From assembly GCF_964355755.1 (NCBI RefSeq), contig NC_092670.1, positions 34,895,795 to 34,955,794 on the forward strand: 60,000 nt of DNA, written 5' to 3'. Below the pieces are notes generated by a model that made no database searches, was not told the origin of the DNA, and saw only the letters and a program-made list of their open reading frames with translations. A program made the translations under genes and the position numbers. This document shows, one piece after another, positions 47,401-52,500 of this stretch; position 1 is the first letter of the stretch; the number at the start of each line of letters is the position of its first letter. This DNA comes from Antedon mediterranea. Taxonomy: Eukaryota > Echinodermata > Crinoidea > Comatulida > Antedonidae.

Positions 47401-49561
47401 TACATTGCTGAAATATTGAGAGCGAAATTTTACTTCATTAAGAGGCGCGGTAGGAGAAATATCTAAATTTACGGCTAATGTAAAGATTTTAATTATTGGG
47501 TCACCATAAAGTATAAATGGCATGAATGAAAACAAATAAATTAAAAACAAATCCCCGAGTATTGCATTTTACACGAAATTAAACTTTTTGAAAATATTTT
47601 TTTTTTGCTTTAGGCCTACACGTAAAATAACCAAATTCAATGTTCGGAAAGGATCGTTTTAATTGTCACATCAGGGAAGAGGAATTTCACGCTTCCTTCC
47701 ACATAACCTTTTATCACTGTTAAATACCATTATTCAAACGAATCAAACCAAACTTCTAAGTGGAGTTTTTTTTTGGTTCATTTTTAGTGTGTTATTTTAC
47801 AACTGCTATGGTGTATAATTGTGGAACATATAAACACACTTTTTGAGACATAATGACGCTAAGAGTAGCTTTGGGTATTATTCACCTGTCCTTTAACACA
47901 GGTCTTTCGAATCATTGATTCTCTTGGGGATTTCTTTAAAGAGTGGTACTACACGTTTGAGTAGAAAAGTTTCATTCAGCATTGTGGTAAATTCTCATAG
48001 GGTTAAATCCGGACAATTAAATCCTATCTTGAATATTGATAGACCTTATTCTTCTCTTTTCAAAAGTACTAATCTCTTTGTTGATTATGTATTTGTTGGT
48101 ACACTATTAAAAAAGAGTATGAGGATCGTCTCCCGGTGTGTTAATCATGTACCTGTATACTAGGCCCTCTGGGAGAAGTCGGAAGAGGTCACCCAGTGTA
48201 AAATAAATAAATAAAAACTATTTTATATATCTCGAATCGCTTCACAAAAGATCTTAAACTGTTTAATGTATCAAAGTTCCATAGAAAGCATTTTCTACAA
48301 TCTGTATTATACAGACAATATGACCGTTAAAAAAACTATGCTATGACAGGAAAAACGTATCTAACAATAACATATTGAATGTTACTTTTTTTCGATTTAT
48401 AAATTCTGTAATAAACTATGAAATTCAAATACAACCTTTGTATTTTAAACAAATGTTAACGTACAAACACATTCATTCAACAGGAAAAACATATCTAAAC
48501 ATATTGAATGTTATTTTTTTTCGATTTAAAAATGCTGTAATAAACATTGACATTCAAATACAACCTTTATATTTTAAACTACAAAGGTTAAAAGACAAAT
48601 ACATTCATTCAACAGGTAGAACAATAAATCAATCAATTGATCCAATGTTTCAATCGAATGCTAACCTCGAAATTCTGGAGCGTTTTGTAAATGGGGACCC
48701 AAGCTGAGACTCTAAATAGTCTCTAGACAAGACTTAACGGTTTGACCAATTAAGATAATATCACTGAAATTACATAGCTACAGATGTACTGATTTTATCG
48801 TATTTTAATACTGATAGAATTGATAGAGAGTTAATCTTTGAACAAGGTCGATGACCAAATATAAATAGTTTCTTCACATAATTTCGAAATGTTCTTGATA
48901 CAACACAGCTGCTTTAAAGTAATATTATAAATATATTGCTAAAAAATGAGACAGTGATATTAATATACAATATTCATAACTAGGTATTTGAGAACATAAG
49001 TAACATTGTATAGCATTAATGTCGTATTCATAATTATAAATTATTAATATACAGTAGTAATTGATTAATGTAATTATATTGTTAAAACGGTATTCATGTT
49101 TATTCTATATTATAAATAAATATCTTCTTATATCAGTAATTTGTATTCATAATAATGTTATTAACGTACACGATAGTAATTACGTGATGTTATACATTTG
49201 TTAAAACCGTATTAATTACTATTTACTCTATTGTAGAGAGTAAATAATTAAAATTAATTTAATGAATTAATTAAATATATCGTAATTTCATCAACTAATA
49301 TAAATATAATAATTCTAAATATTATTGTAATGTTATTACAAATCAACATTATCATCTAAATATTTGTCATATTCATGATAATTATATAATATATAATTAT
49401 CATGAATATGACAAATATCACCCTAACATGATGTTGGGATTATATAAATGATAAGATGTAAAACCTAAAAATGTAAAAAAATTAAAAAACTTACGATGCT
49501 GAGATATCGATTGTACAAACAGCAAGAGAAGAGGTCCGAATCGGTACAAAACTGGAGCCAT
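8370..49561 (-). CDS. Secreted mosaic protein: EGF2-Kazal3-sushi19-CTLD2-EGF-LDLa
   Basis: Exons 5'->3': 49495-49561 (start), 33649-33666, 31334-31447, 29699-29821, 27600-27746, 26638-26790, 24882-25031, 24435-24623, 23837-24001, 22969-23136, 22509-22673, 22022-22186, 21450-21614, 20908-21084, 20259-20423, 19892-20053, 19364-19525, 18830-18991, 18372-18533, 17913-18080, 16359-16526, 15303-15464, 14851-15015, 13981-14145, 12204-12365, 11787-11954, 10934-11281, 10415-10825, 9581-9718, 8370-8491. The sum is 4,956 nt: 1,651 codons plus stop. All introns are phase 1 with GT..AG ends, and no stop arises at any junction. A signal peptide and no membrane segment suggest secretion. The domain set is typical of extracellular adhesion, complement-like or pathogen-recognition proteins; the role here is inferred only. 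I do not recognise a named orthologue with this order. The weakest joins are the 18-nt exon and the 15.8-kb link to the signal exon. Confidence 0.85.
9065..9486. mobile_element. Palindromic element with CACTGTAAAAA ends
   Basis: The left end CACTGTAAAAACAGTG and the right end TATTTTTACAGTG are inverted. The interior repeats ACACGT / ACGTGT-type words around AAACACGT and TAAACGTG. No coding frame. A shorter copy is at 37198-37345. The end sequence resembles hAT-type MITEs, by inference. It lies between the EGF-3 and LDLa exons. Confidence 0.6.
9581..9718 (-). CDS. EGF-like domain 3
   Basis: Residues about 1566-1611: LNPCKNNPCQFGGTC, YYCICTTGRGGPNC. Six cysteines. Donor GTAAGT, acceptor TTTCAG. 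Confidence 0.9.
10017..10335 (+). repeat. SINE family A copy, 5'-truncated
   Basis: It matches the copy at 11381-11665 from AGTGGAACCGTAATTACGTA through CATGGTTCTGGTGGTA, GTAGGTCCA and GAACCTAGTACATCTTT. It lacks the tRNA-like head and ends in an AATAAATAAATAAA tail. It lies in the intron after CTLD 2. Confidence 0.75.
10415..10825 (-). CDS. C-type lectin domain 2, single exon
   Basis: Residues about 1429-1565: ACVYDSVNYLGHSY, LSWREARDAC, LVVIDNHSEQ, NFWVGLIRE, WGWIDNSELTFNFWPD, APCDNQRVSYICE. WVGL and the final Cys pair are conserved. EPN/QPD and WND are absent. Confidence 0.9.
10934..11281 (-). CDS. C-type lectin domain 1, single exon
   Basis: Residues about 1313-1428: CTDGETFYNGTC start, AKESCKQKGGHLA, FAIGLEQ (the WIGL-like motif), NWAPNNCVYL, RWSNSIQCTENMLFICE. 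The cysteine framework is that of a CTLD. There is no EPN or QPD triplet, so classical Ca-dependent sugar binding is not predicted. Confidence 0.9.
11381..11665 (+). repeat. SINE family A copy with tRNA-like head
   Basis: A box TGGCCTAGCGG at 11391-11401 and B box GTTCGAGGC at 11447-11455 are spaced as in tRNA-derived SINEs. The shared body follows, and the copy ends near CTTAGTATAAATAAAAT. It lies in the intron between sushi 19 and CTLD 1. Confidence 0.75.
11787..11954 (-). CDS. Sushi/CCP domain 19 (only one with the canonical Trp)
   Basis: Residues about 1257-1312: NCEDPGTPLDGRQ, THGGKVRFDC, FTLDGSE, VCEDGRWNNPIPSC. It has the Trp between Cys3 and Cys4 that the other 18 lack. Donor GTACGT. 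Confidence 0.92.
12204..12365 (-). CDS. Sushi/CCP domain 18
   Basis: Residues about 1203-1256: SCKKLTLENGKVSGD, THKSNVYFSCNDNYSMVG, TCLEGIY, APTC. Tyr is at the Trp site. A 1.6-kb intron precedes it. Confidence 0.92.
13981..14145 (-). CDS. Sushi/CCP domain 17
   Basis: Residues about 1148-1202: NCVEITDFPNGIVTG, FLTFACDNDYTLEG, RCQDGAY, FPQC. Tyr is at the Trp site. Donor GTAAAT. Confidence 0.92.
14615..14660. repeat. (CATT)n microsatellite
   Basis: About 11 uninterrupted CATT units in the intron between sushi 16 and sushi 17. Confidence 0.95.
14690..14830 (+). repeat. Dispersed repeat D copy
   Basis: The diagnostic core GGCACATATGGCGTTTCATA is followed by CGTATACTACT and CAGACAAAAATCG. Related copies start near 38703, 39225 and 59515. 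No termini or coding capacity could be defined. It runs up to the donor side of the sushi 16 exon. Confidence 0.6.
14851..15015 (-). CDS. Sushi/CCP domain 16
   Basis: Residues about 1093-1147: DCQPPADIEHGTYTG, YTHGSVITYTCSNGHSLTG, NCSDGDY, DPEC. Tyr is at the Trp site. Confidence 0.92.
15303..15464 (-). CDS. Sushi/CCP domain 15
   Basis: Residues about 1039-1092: KCPRQRNFNGQL, AHGGITQFSCTPGFTLVG, VCLNGEY, QPVC. Tyr is at the Trp site. Confidence 0.92.
15716..16190. mobile_element. MITE family 1 copy split by a retroelement tail
   Basis: The left edge AAGCTTGGTTCTCACTA (about 15718-15735) and the right part from CTAGAATGCAACG to CTAGTGGGAACCAAGCTT belong to one palindromic MITE. Between them, about 15736-16065, lies another insert beginning TTCAATTCAATTCAATTCAA and ending in an (AC)n run. 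Read on the minus strand it ends in AAATGTTTATTTGAATTG repeats, typical of a non-LTR 3' tail. ACTA appears at both sides of the insert. Confidence 0.65.
16359..16526 (-). CDS. Sushi/CCP domain 14
   Basis: Residues about 983-1038: DCPEAIPPANGLI, THGGLTIFECNKDYSIDG, YCIDGQY, APVC. Tyr is at the Trp site. Its acceptor (TTTTAG) lies about 30 nt beyond the far end of the minisatellite. Confidence 0.92.
16561..17907. repeat. 30-bp minisatellite, about 45 copies, derived from a 5' splice site
   Basis: 39 exact-length units fill 16561-17730, then six of 29-30 bp reach 17907. The plus-strand unit is CTTACTAGCACACTTRGGTG + GTTCTTATGA. On the gene's sense strand each unit is a copy of the last 19 nt of sushi-13 exon plus its donor GTAAGTCATAA. 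The position before GT is G in the units nearest the exon (17731-17788), T in one, and mostly A in the distal ones. Unit length divisible by three leaves long open frames on both strands; these are not genes. Confidence 0.97.
17913..18080 (-). CDS. Sushi/CCP domain 13 (source of the 30-bp minisatellite)
   Basis: Residues about 927-982: NCDELSAPSNGTI, GGVTTFQCLKGFTLVGG, RCNDGAY, EPPKCA. Tyr is at the Trp site. Its last 19 nt and the donor GTAAGTCATAAG are the template of the array that fills the next intron. Confidence 0.92.
18372..18533 (-). CDS. Sushi/CCP domain 12
   Basis: Residues about 873-926: LCSSVSLPNGSVTGD, THGRQVTFSCDFGFTLDG, TTCENGQL, TPFC. Leu is at the Trp site. Acceptor TTTAG, donor GTATGT. 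Confidence 0.92.
18648..18790. mobile_element. Short palindromic MITE
   Basis: AAAGCCTATTTCCCACGAAT + CGAAAGCGTCA on the left is mirrored by TGACGCTTTGGTTTCGATTC + GCCTAGTGGAAAATCGGCTTT on the right. About 140 bp in the intron between sushi 11 and sushi 12. Confidence 0.65.
18830..18991 (-). CDS. Sushi/CCP domain 11
   Basis: Residues about 819-872: SCSSITISNGDVTGD, THGGQMVFSCDSGYEIDG, TTCVDGSS, LPTC. Ser is at the Trp site. Donor GTAGGT. Confidence 0.92.
19364..19525 (-). CDS. Sushi/CCP domain 10
   Basis: Residues about 765-818: SCNSVNLQNGRVTGD, THGGNIFFSC, GVAVTTCRDG, SLRDPLPTC. It is probably a recent sister of domain 9. Leu is at the Trp site. Confidence 0.92.
19892..20053 (-). CDS. Sushi/CCP domain 9
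   Basis: Residues about 711-764: PCNSIYLENGIVKG, SHGGDIYFNC, DYKLEGVAVTTC, VDGKLRDELPTC. It is closely similar to sushi 10, down to the GTGAGT donor after CAT G. Leu is at the Trp site. Confidence 0.92.
20259..20423 (-). CDS. Sushi/CCP domain 8
   Basis: Residues about 656-710: NCDTSTSIPYGTYTG, IHGGSIRVTCDLEYTLVG, RCMDGQF, NIC. Phe is at the Trp site. Donor GTATTG. Confidence 0.9.
20908..21084 (-). CDS. Sushi/CCP domain 7, with in-frame 12-nt duplication
   Basis: Residues about 597-655: DCIFPGRPLNG, then GDVSGDVSGD from a tandem 12-nt repeat, LVHGGQITYTC, GYTLVGG, CINGNF, EPVC. It is four residues longer than the typical 55. Phe is at the Trp site. The donor GTACAG lies 5 nt before a stronger-looking GTAAGA; only the first keeps phase. 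Confidence 0.9.
21450..21614 (-). CDS. Sushi/CCP domain 6
   Basis: Residues about 542-596: LCNEADKPNNGYYDG, ISIKCYAGYSLVG, ACIAGRL, LDLC. Leu is at the Trp site and the Pro before Cys4 is lost. Confidence 0.9.
22022..22186 (-). CDS. Sushi/CCP domain 5
   Basis: Residues about 487-541: NCPEPVPPNNGIATGD, YHGGTVTYTCFPGYTIDG, VCADGKY, PPIC. Tyr is at the Trp site. Donor GTAAGT. Confidence 0.92.
22509..22673 (-). CDS. Sushi/CCP domain 4
   Basis: Residues about 432-486: DCIPMKPLQQG, TTHGQETVFYCLAGYTLEG, RCVDGKY, KPTC. Tyr is at the Trp site. Donor GTACGA is weaker than its neighbours. Confidence 0.9.
22735..22915 (+). mobile_element. Non-LTR retrotransposon 3' end (broken)
   Basis: In two frames it reads AAILWNTLPRK and then NTFKIRLKTNLSQKHFLF, the usual C-terminal end of CR1/L2-like reverse-transcriptase ORFs, with a frameshift. 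It is followed by an untranslated tail ending (TTGA)n. It lies in the intron between sushi 3 and sushi 4. Confidence 0.65.
22969..23136 (-). CDS. Sushi/CCP domain 3
   Basis: Residues about 376-431: KCARIDSISNGQV, YQFTCDKGHTLIG, ITCTDGGIY, IPEC. Tyr is at the Trp site. It lacks the THGG motif of its neighbours. Confidence 0.9.
23837..24001 (-). CDS. Sushi/CCP domain 2
   Basis: Residues about 321-375: NCNDITRFENG, STHGEEIFFSC, GYSLVG, KCINGDY, IPSC. Tyr replaces the hallmark Trp. Acceptor TTTGCAG, donor GTATGT. Confidence 0.9.
24435..24623 (-). CDS. Sushi/CCP domain 1
   Basis: Residues about 258-320. It is the longest of the series, with a basic KRKG start. Four cysteines: GNCTIP, VFFCKSGY, VKCKLG, KPPKC. 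The usual Trp between Cys3 and Cys4 is missing (GKRIKPP). Confidence 0.87.
24882..25031 (-). CDS. Kazal domain 3 (seven cysteines)
   Basis: Residues about 208-257: CLLLTGRVCGSDGKRYKSEC, then ACSNPGLKKVDC, the last Cys codon split across the intron. Two N-terminal cysteines (FSC and YKC) precede the core, so the count is odd. P1 by position would be Leu. Confidence 0.87.
25032..26637. other. Intron between Kazal 2 and Kazal 3
   Basis: 1.6 kb of AT-rich sequence. Near 26014-26060 TCAATCAAACTTTATTTCCA looks like a minus-strand retroelement 3' end. No supported exon otherwise. Confidence 0.4.
26638..26790 (-). CDS. Kazal domain 2 (seven cysteines)
   Basis: Residues about 157-207, with CKTLC then KPVCGTDCVTYTNEC. 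The extra Cys in GTDC makes an odd count. P1 by family position would be Pro, so a standard protease-inhibitory loop is unlikely. Donor GTGAGT, acceptor CTTAG. Confidence 0.85.
26903..27590. repeat. 31-bp minisatellite abutting the Kazal-1 donor
   Basis: About 17 units of GAATGAGCAAAATCCCGATG + GACTCTTTGAG fill roughly 26970-27500. Diverged units of about 24 bp flank it on the left and of about 30 bp on the right. The right edge runs into the donor of the exon at 27600. Because 31 is not a multiple of three, all three minus frames are open as a 31-residue superperiod; these frames are not genes. Confidence 0.95.
27600..27746 (-). CDS. Kazal domain 1
   Basis: Residues about 108-156. Cysteine spacing C-x3-C-x7-C-x10-C-x6-C fits the Kazal family, with the core YSPVCGSDMFTYISEC. 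By family position the P1 residue would be Met (C-S-M). The donor GTGAGT at 27599 borders a 31-bp minisatellite. Confidence 0.85.
27747..29698. other. Intron between EGF 2 and Kazal 1
   Basis: No exon or mobile element with clear ends is seen in most of this 1.95 kb. A 46-bp direct duplication lies near its EGF-2 end (29565-29655). Confidence 0.4.
29565..29655. repeat. 46-bp direct duplication with CG alternation
   Basis: Two copies of TATACGCGCACTTACATGGT + ACGCGCGCGTCCACATGGAT + GTGTCT lie 45-130 bp past the EGF-2 donor. Each copy has GTAAGTG on the sense strand and alternating purine-pyrimidine ACGCGCGCGT. Confidence 0.85.
29699..29821 (-). CDS. EGF-like domain 2
   Basis: Residues about 67-107: DPCSPNPCKNSGKC, then FVCECQAGYSGRTC, six cysteines. 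Two in-phase acceptors 6 nt apart (CAG before 29821 and before 29815) could add or drop two residues. Donor GTAAGT at 29698. Confidence 0.87.
31334..31447 (-). CDS. EGF-like domain 1
   Basis: Residues about 29-66. Six cysteines in EGF spacing: PDICNVSRCKHGGTC, then YMCKCAPGYAGVMC. Acceptor TTTTAG, donor GTAAGA. No Ca-binding consensus (D-x-D/N-E) is evident. Confidence 0.85.
   Translation of the reverse strand, partial: YQIYAMYLDVNMAERVSATETCICVNVHQVMLELCVK
32048..32232. mobile_element. MITE family 1, full copy
   Basis: Terminal repeats TAAAGCGTGGTTCCCACTAG and its complement. The interior is itself palindromic (CAATCACAAGCGATGGCTTA / TTCGCTTGTGATTG). It is nearly identical to 36316-36498 and 58673-58855, which suggests recent spread. 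Confidence 0.85.
33138..33297. mobile_element. MITE family 2, full copy
   Basis: Terminal inverted repeat AGCTCTGTCTACACTATCAA and its complement. Inside, two copies of a 21-22 bp block with AAATATGGTAGTGAT are followed by palindromic CCCATATATGGGC. Other copies are at 56636-57123 and 59634-59745, with fragments near 7471 and 39348. Confidence 0.8.
33649..33666 (-). CDS. 18-nt microexon, linker NIEET
   Basis: Flanked by acceptor TGTTTCAG and donor GTCAGT. It enters and leaves in phase 1, adding six residues (His from the split codon, then NIEET). Skipping it keeps the frame, so it may be optional. Evidence is splice-site quality and phase only. Confidence 0.4.
34789..35085. repeat. Tandem repeat, about 100-bp period, three copies
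   Basis: Copies start near 34789, 34884 and 34990 with AGTCAGCCAGTTGCGACCAA. They continue through ACACTGGTTTCTTCTAACCC, GAAAAGAACCGAGAGTCAAC and AACTGCGATTGAACTCAGCC. Non-coding. Confidence 0.9.
35495..35695. mobile_element. MITE family 1b copy, inverted relative to 36157
   Basis: Starts TAAAGCCTGGTTCCCACTAG. Its interior, for example ATCGCAGGTTTGATTTCACG, is the reverse complement of the outer element at 36157-36556. It serves as an 'empty site' for the insertion in that copy. Confidence 0.7.
36157..36556. mobile_element. MITE family 1b, carrying a nested MITE family 1
   Basis: Outer ends TAAAGCTTGGTTCCCACTAG and CTAGTGGGAACCACGCTTA. The interior is broken after ACAGCACT by a complete MITE-1 copy (36316-36498), then resumes TTGCGTCAATACGTCG, matching the intact arrangement in the inverted 35.5-kb copy. 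Confidence 0.8.
36316..36498. mobile_element. MITE family 1, nested copy
   Basis: A complete copy with TAAAGCGTGGTTCCCACTAG and the complementary right end CTAGTGGGAACCAAGCTT, inserted in the outer MITE-1b. Confidence 0.85.
37198..37345. repeat. Fragment of the CACTGTAAAAA element
   Basis: Shares TGTTTAACAATCAACACGTC, ACTGAT, CAGACTACAT and AGGCTAAATGTGTG + AAACACTATTTTTAC with 9300-9480. The left half is missing. Confidence 0.65.
38371..38574 (+). CDS. Short unrecognised open frame, 67 codons
   Basis: Starts MVKMGESESRKILGN and ends SVNDEDMI before TAA. It is charged, mixed in composition and not repetitive, unlike the AT-biased frames around it. I recognise no domain and see no flanking splice sites that join it to anything. 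It lies antisense in the first intron of the mosaic gene. It could be a small gene, an old retrocopy fragment or chance. Confidence 0.25.
   Translation: MVKMGESESRKILGNCKKAIEYCCMLKTYRVLSMENDSELFYVYSKRILGSSKEDRSFVSVNDEDMI
38703..38800 (+). repeat. Dispersed repeat D copy
   Basis: GGCACATATGGCGTTTCATA + CGTATACTACTTGGG and ATTTCAGACAAACATCG match the copy at 14690-14830. Confidence 0.6.
39225..39300 (+). repeat. Dispersed repeat D copy, diverged
   Basis: ATTAATATTGGTGAATAGAT + AAAAATGTTGGCACACTTGG + AGTTTCATAGGTATAATACT; the same order as the other copies. Confidence 0.5.
39348..39663 (+). mobile_element. Non-LTR retrotransposon 3' end next to a MITE-2 edge
   Basis: 39348-39385 is a MITE-2 left edge (AAAGCTCTGTCTACACTATC). 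From about 39400 one frame reads KIWNDLPADIKHSP then MSFKARYRSHFF and a stop, the CR1-type ORF2 C-terminus. A 3' UTR follows, ending TGTTAAATAAATAATAAATA. Confidence 0.7.
40055..40910. repeat. Diverged tandem array (about 105-155 bp period) with CRE sites
   Basis: About six units share GGGGAACTAGACGGGTTTCT, ACAGACC, GAAGAAAAGTTTAAG, AAACYGGTAGTATGTGACGT and CACAAGATTCGT. Exact palindromic TGACGTCA occurs at 40151-40158, 40416-40423, 40572-40579 and 40719-40726. Decayed forms are near 40277 and at 40822-40829. Two middle units are nearly identical. Confidence 0.85.
41875..41975. repeat. Degenerate MITE family 1 fragment
   Basis: ACGCAATGACG, GCGCAACGCAAGT and TTGACCAATCACAAGC match the MITE-1 left half. 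The ends are lost. Confidence 0.5.
42882..43513. repeat. Left terminal inverted repeat
   Basis: About 632 bp. Contains DR1-type TGACCTTTGACCC at 43193-43205 and 43335-43347. Its partner is at 46056-46677. The remnant at 6842-7135 is a diverged relative. Confidence 0.9.
43904..45147 (-). pseudogene. Transposon-associated PIN/XPG-like protein gene, frameshifted
   Basis: Three pieces. 44734-45147: KIFDGGTLIHTLP, SRIDVVWDRYI, TREKRGKGVR. 44172-44798: a different frame, QEEADTRIVIHLVHS, VRTVDTDIIIILIG, LWVAFGTGNHF, FHAFSGCDTTSSFFG, KAWKSFPE. 43904-44062: after an intron (donor GTAATT after CAG, acceptor TGTAG), DALLQHVKRA, QGGIWTTC, then a Cys-rich tail CKCAKSNLPC..CSCKCPR and stop. These signatures recur in many invertebrate repeat-linked proteins; a PIN/XPG-like nuclease fold is my inference from the D-T-D and GCDT motifs. 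One frame break around 44750-44775 separates the first two pieces. Either the copy is dead or there is an assembly error. Confidence 0.7.
46056..46677. repeat. Right terminal inverted repeat
   Basis: About 622 bp, inverse of the left repeat. GGGTCAAAGGTCA occurs at 46222-46234 and 46364-46376. Confidence 0.9.
48346..48617. repeat. Tandem pair, about 135-bp period
   Basis: Two copies of ACAGGAAAAACRTATCTAA, ATATTGAATGTTA, TTTTTTTCGATTTA, AATACAACCTTTRTATTTTA and ACATTCATTCAACAGG. Confidence 0.85.
49361..49417. repeat. Perfect 57-nt palindrome, 28-bp arms, 1-nt loop
   Basis: TATTTGTCATATTCATGATA + ATTATATA, one A, then the exact reverse complement. It starts 76 nt past the signal-peptide exon donor, inside the first intron. 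Confidence 0.95.
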
Positions 49562-49572
49562 AACGACACCTC
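49495..49572 (-). CDS. Signal-peptide exon (coding 49495-49561)
   Basis: An acceptor TTTGCAG precedes 49572, leaving 11 nt of 5' UTR before ATG at 49561. It encodes MAPVLYRFGPLLLLFVQSIS-QH, a short basic N-region with a Leu-rich core and a plausible cleavage site after the SIS. Donor GTAAGT starts at 49494, exit phase 1, matching every downstream exon. The acceptor implies an upstream non-coding first exon that I could not locate. Confidence 0.65.
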
Positions 49573-52500
49573 CTGCAAACATGAAACAGGAAACACATTT
49601 AAACAAAATAAACTCACATAAATAAACTTGAAATATAAATAAATTCCCTTCAGAAAATCGTATTGTAAGGTTAAGCATATAATATCTCTGTGGGTTAAGA
49701 CACCCAAGAGGAGTAGCAAGTAGGCCTACTTACTCTGTTACCCGATGCAACGGTAGGCCTATCAAATAAGTTCCCCCGATCTTTCTTGACAGATAAAATC
49801 CGCCCACTCTACACTATCAACTGGGTACTTAAAATGAAAACCGAAACTGAATTCCCTCGCTACGCTCCAACGTTTCTATGAATAAATGTTTTGAAGGTAG
49901 CAGACTTAATGAATCAATCGTCCAATAGGAAGACGGAACGCCTTGTTACACCTTCTCGTAATGCGTATTAATGTATTTCTCTTATCTGTTCACGCTTGGG
50001 TGAGCAAGACAATTGATTCTGATATGAAACTCATTCGACTTTGACAGATCGTTATAATTCCAAACACCTCATTTAATGCATTTATTGTAACTAAATAACA
50101 CTACTAGATGAATAATACTGAACACGATGGAATTAATTCCACTGGGAATTATGTTTTGCAGACGATGATTGACTTTATAATTGCTTGTGCGATAATTATA
50201 TGATATGACAAAAACTGTACCCAGAGTATCAGTAGGTAAACTAAAGATTACACTAATGGCGTCCCTGGTAATACTGTATTACATAATTTCTCTAGAGGAG
50301 GTTTCCTCGGAAGCATTATAAAAATATTCGTGTTATTCGTCAGAAGATGATTACACAGAAGTATATTAATTATTTGCGATCTTGGCTAAGGCCTAGAGTA
50401 GCACTAATGCTGATTAAAGAAATACCTGACCTTGTACTAACACTGACGCTAATAGCAAGGAGCACAAAATGATGACTATACCTAGAAGGACGTACAATAT
50501 CCCTGTCTGAAGATCAAGTGTGCTACTACAGGTACTACTAATTTTACTGATGAAAGTGATTAGATATTAAAACCGTACAGGAATTGTAGATTGAATAGTA
50601 ATATATATCGTAACAACAGCTCCCACAACAAAGATTTCTTTCAAGTAAATACATTTTTAAAAATCTATAAATTAAATAATAAGGTTTGTTACAAATTACT
50701 CCCCCATTATTATAACAGGAAAACAAACGTAAATAGTAAACAACAAAATCTGTATTTATTTGTCGCGTAAATGCTCATCAGTATGTATACGCGCGCGTCG
50801 ATTCATGTGTCACTAACTATTTTTAACAAGAAATGCGAACAGACGTACATAACGTAGTCTAATTACTTCAAATAAACTACAGGGAAAACAATAATATGGG
50901 TCAGGTCTGTCAGGAAATTATTCAAACATAGTAGGTGTAAAGACATCAATTAATGATTCCTCTCAATAATCTGCAGACGGCCTTGAGGTGTTTCCGAAAA
51001 GTCAACAAAAATAATATACTGTACAAATTTGGACAGACGAGTTGGAGGCACAGTCACAAATCATATGAGAAAAGAGGATTCATTCATATTAGTAGGCATA
51101 TGATATGCGCGTTTAATGATGTTGAAAATGATAATTGGGAAGATTATAGATTAAATCAAGTAATACTTAAAACACGAAGAAAACTTCCATAAAACAAAGT
51201 AGTAGAAGTATAATGCTTCGTGAAAGATGTGTAAACGAGAATCAAAACATATCCTTTATGCAGTGTCAAACAATAGCTTATGAATATCGCATTCAAGAAT
51301 TGTACCGCTCACTCAGTATCATAATGTGTAATAATATATAAGTTCCATCAACAAAACACCGTTGCATCCACTTATTAAAAGTCTGTATTATGGATATGAT
51401 CACGAATGATGAAGGAATAAGTGCTAGCATTTTCTAAACTACAGTGAATCAGAAATAATACGGAGTCAATAAATTTACCATTTAAATGAAGCTACAGGAA
51501 CCAGGAGTCCTGTTTTGTCCTCTTAGTTTGTAACAATAACATGAATTATTCATGAATTAGCAAACAATAGATAGATTAAAAATACACTCCTTACACCTTA
51601 CTCTTCACCTTACATTAGGGCTTACACAAAACTAAATAGGCCTACCGTTATTCATCATTTTTTGAAAAAGCATCATATTGGGAATGATGGTAGCTAGTTA
51701 TGAAAAAATAATGTTCCATCATTCACATTATTAGGCCTATAAATCACATTAAGGAGAGCAAGTGCCCATGATGGGACACCAGGAGAGGACTGCATTATGT
51801 AGGCCTGTTATGTTAATGGCACCCAACAAAGGGCATGCCTAAAGAATGACCATTTATTATCACCATCTAAGAAAGTAAACCGAAATGTTTTGATAGGACA
51901 GAAATAAGTTTTCTCCTTTGATATTACATTACAAAAAGGCAGATAAATATTGATTTATGATCATCTTTGATTGTCTTGTTGAAACGTCATTTCTGATTAG
52001 AGTGAAGCTGTATAATTACAGTACGTAACATTGATCCTTTAACCTTTACGTACTTTTCACCTGTTGGTTGTTTATTATAAAATATTGTAAATTTGTGGAT
52101 GAGGCAATCTGAAGAAGAAAATGTAGGCCTAGAAGGTACGTGATAGTTGGAATGACTGAAGTAAAATCATCTAGAAACGAAATATATATTTATTTTTTAG
52201 ATTATTAATATTAATTTGGCAAAAATAGAGTTCGTGAAATGATGGATAGAATGAAGCCTAGTTCCATTTAGGTGCAATGTAGTGGTAAACAAATTAAGAA
52301 AAATGGAGGAATTCTAAGTTTATTCCTGTTTGATTGAATTAAATACGCCTCAAAGCTTAATTAAAGACTTCCGCAAAATGTAATCAATCGTCAGGTTTCG
52401 AGGAGTATAGTAACTCCAAAACATGAAATAAGCTTATCAGAGCGACGAATCAAGAATTGAATTAAGTAGGATATAATTTAGGAGTATGTTTTAGGTAAGA

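Larger units (their letters stand above)
46678..49494. other. First coding intron, exon-1-proximal part
   Basis: No supported exon. A 3'-tail-like sequence with CACCCAGTGTAAAATAAATA ends near 48220 and resembles a non-LTR 3' end; its 82-codon frame is unrecognised. A 135-bp tandem pair (48346-48617) and a perfect palindrome (49361-49417) follow. The rest is AT-rich. Confidence 0.4.

Noticed and set aside
47915-48163. 82-codon plus-strand frame before an AATAAATAAATAAA tail
   Set aside because: It may be the end of a decayed LINE, but no reverse-transcriptase motif is recognisable, so it was not called as a gene.
49361-49417. Pre-microRNA hairpin
   Set aside because: A one-nucleotide loop and perfect 28-bp arms do not fit a Drosha/Dicer precursor.
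49418-49719. Longer N-terminal extensions of the signal-peptide frame
   Set aside because: The upstream in-frame ATGs lie before a good acceptor (TTTGCAG). The frame above it is probably intron.
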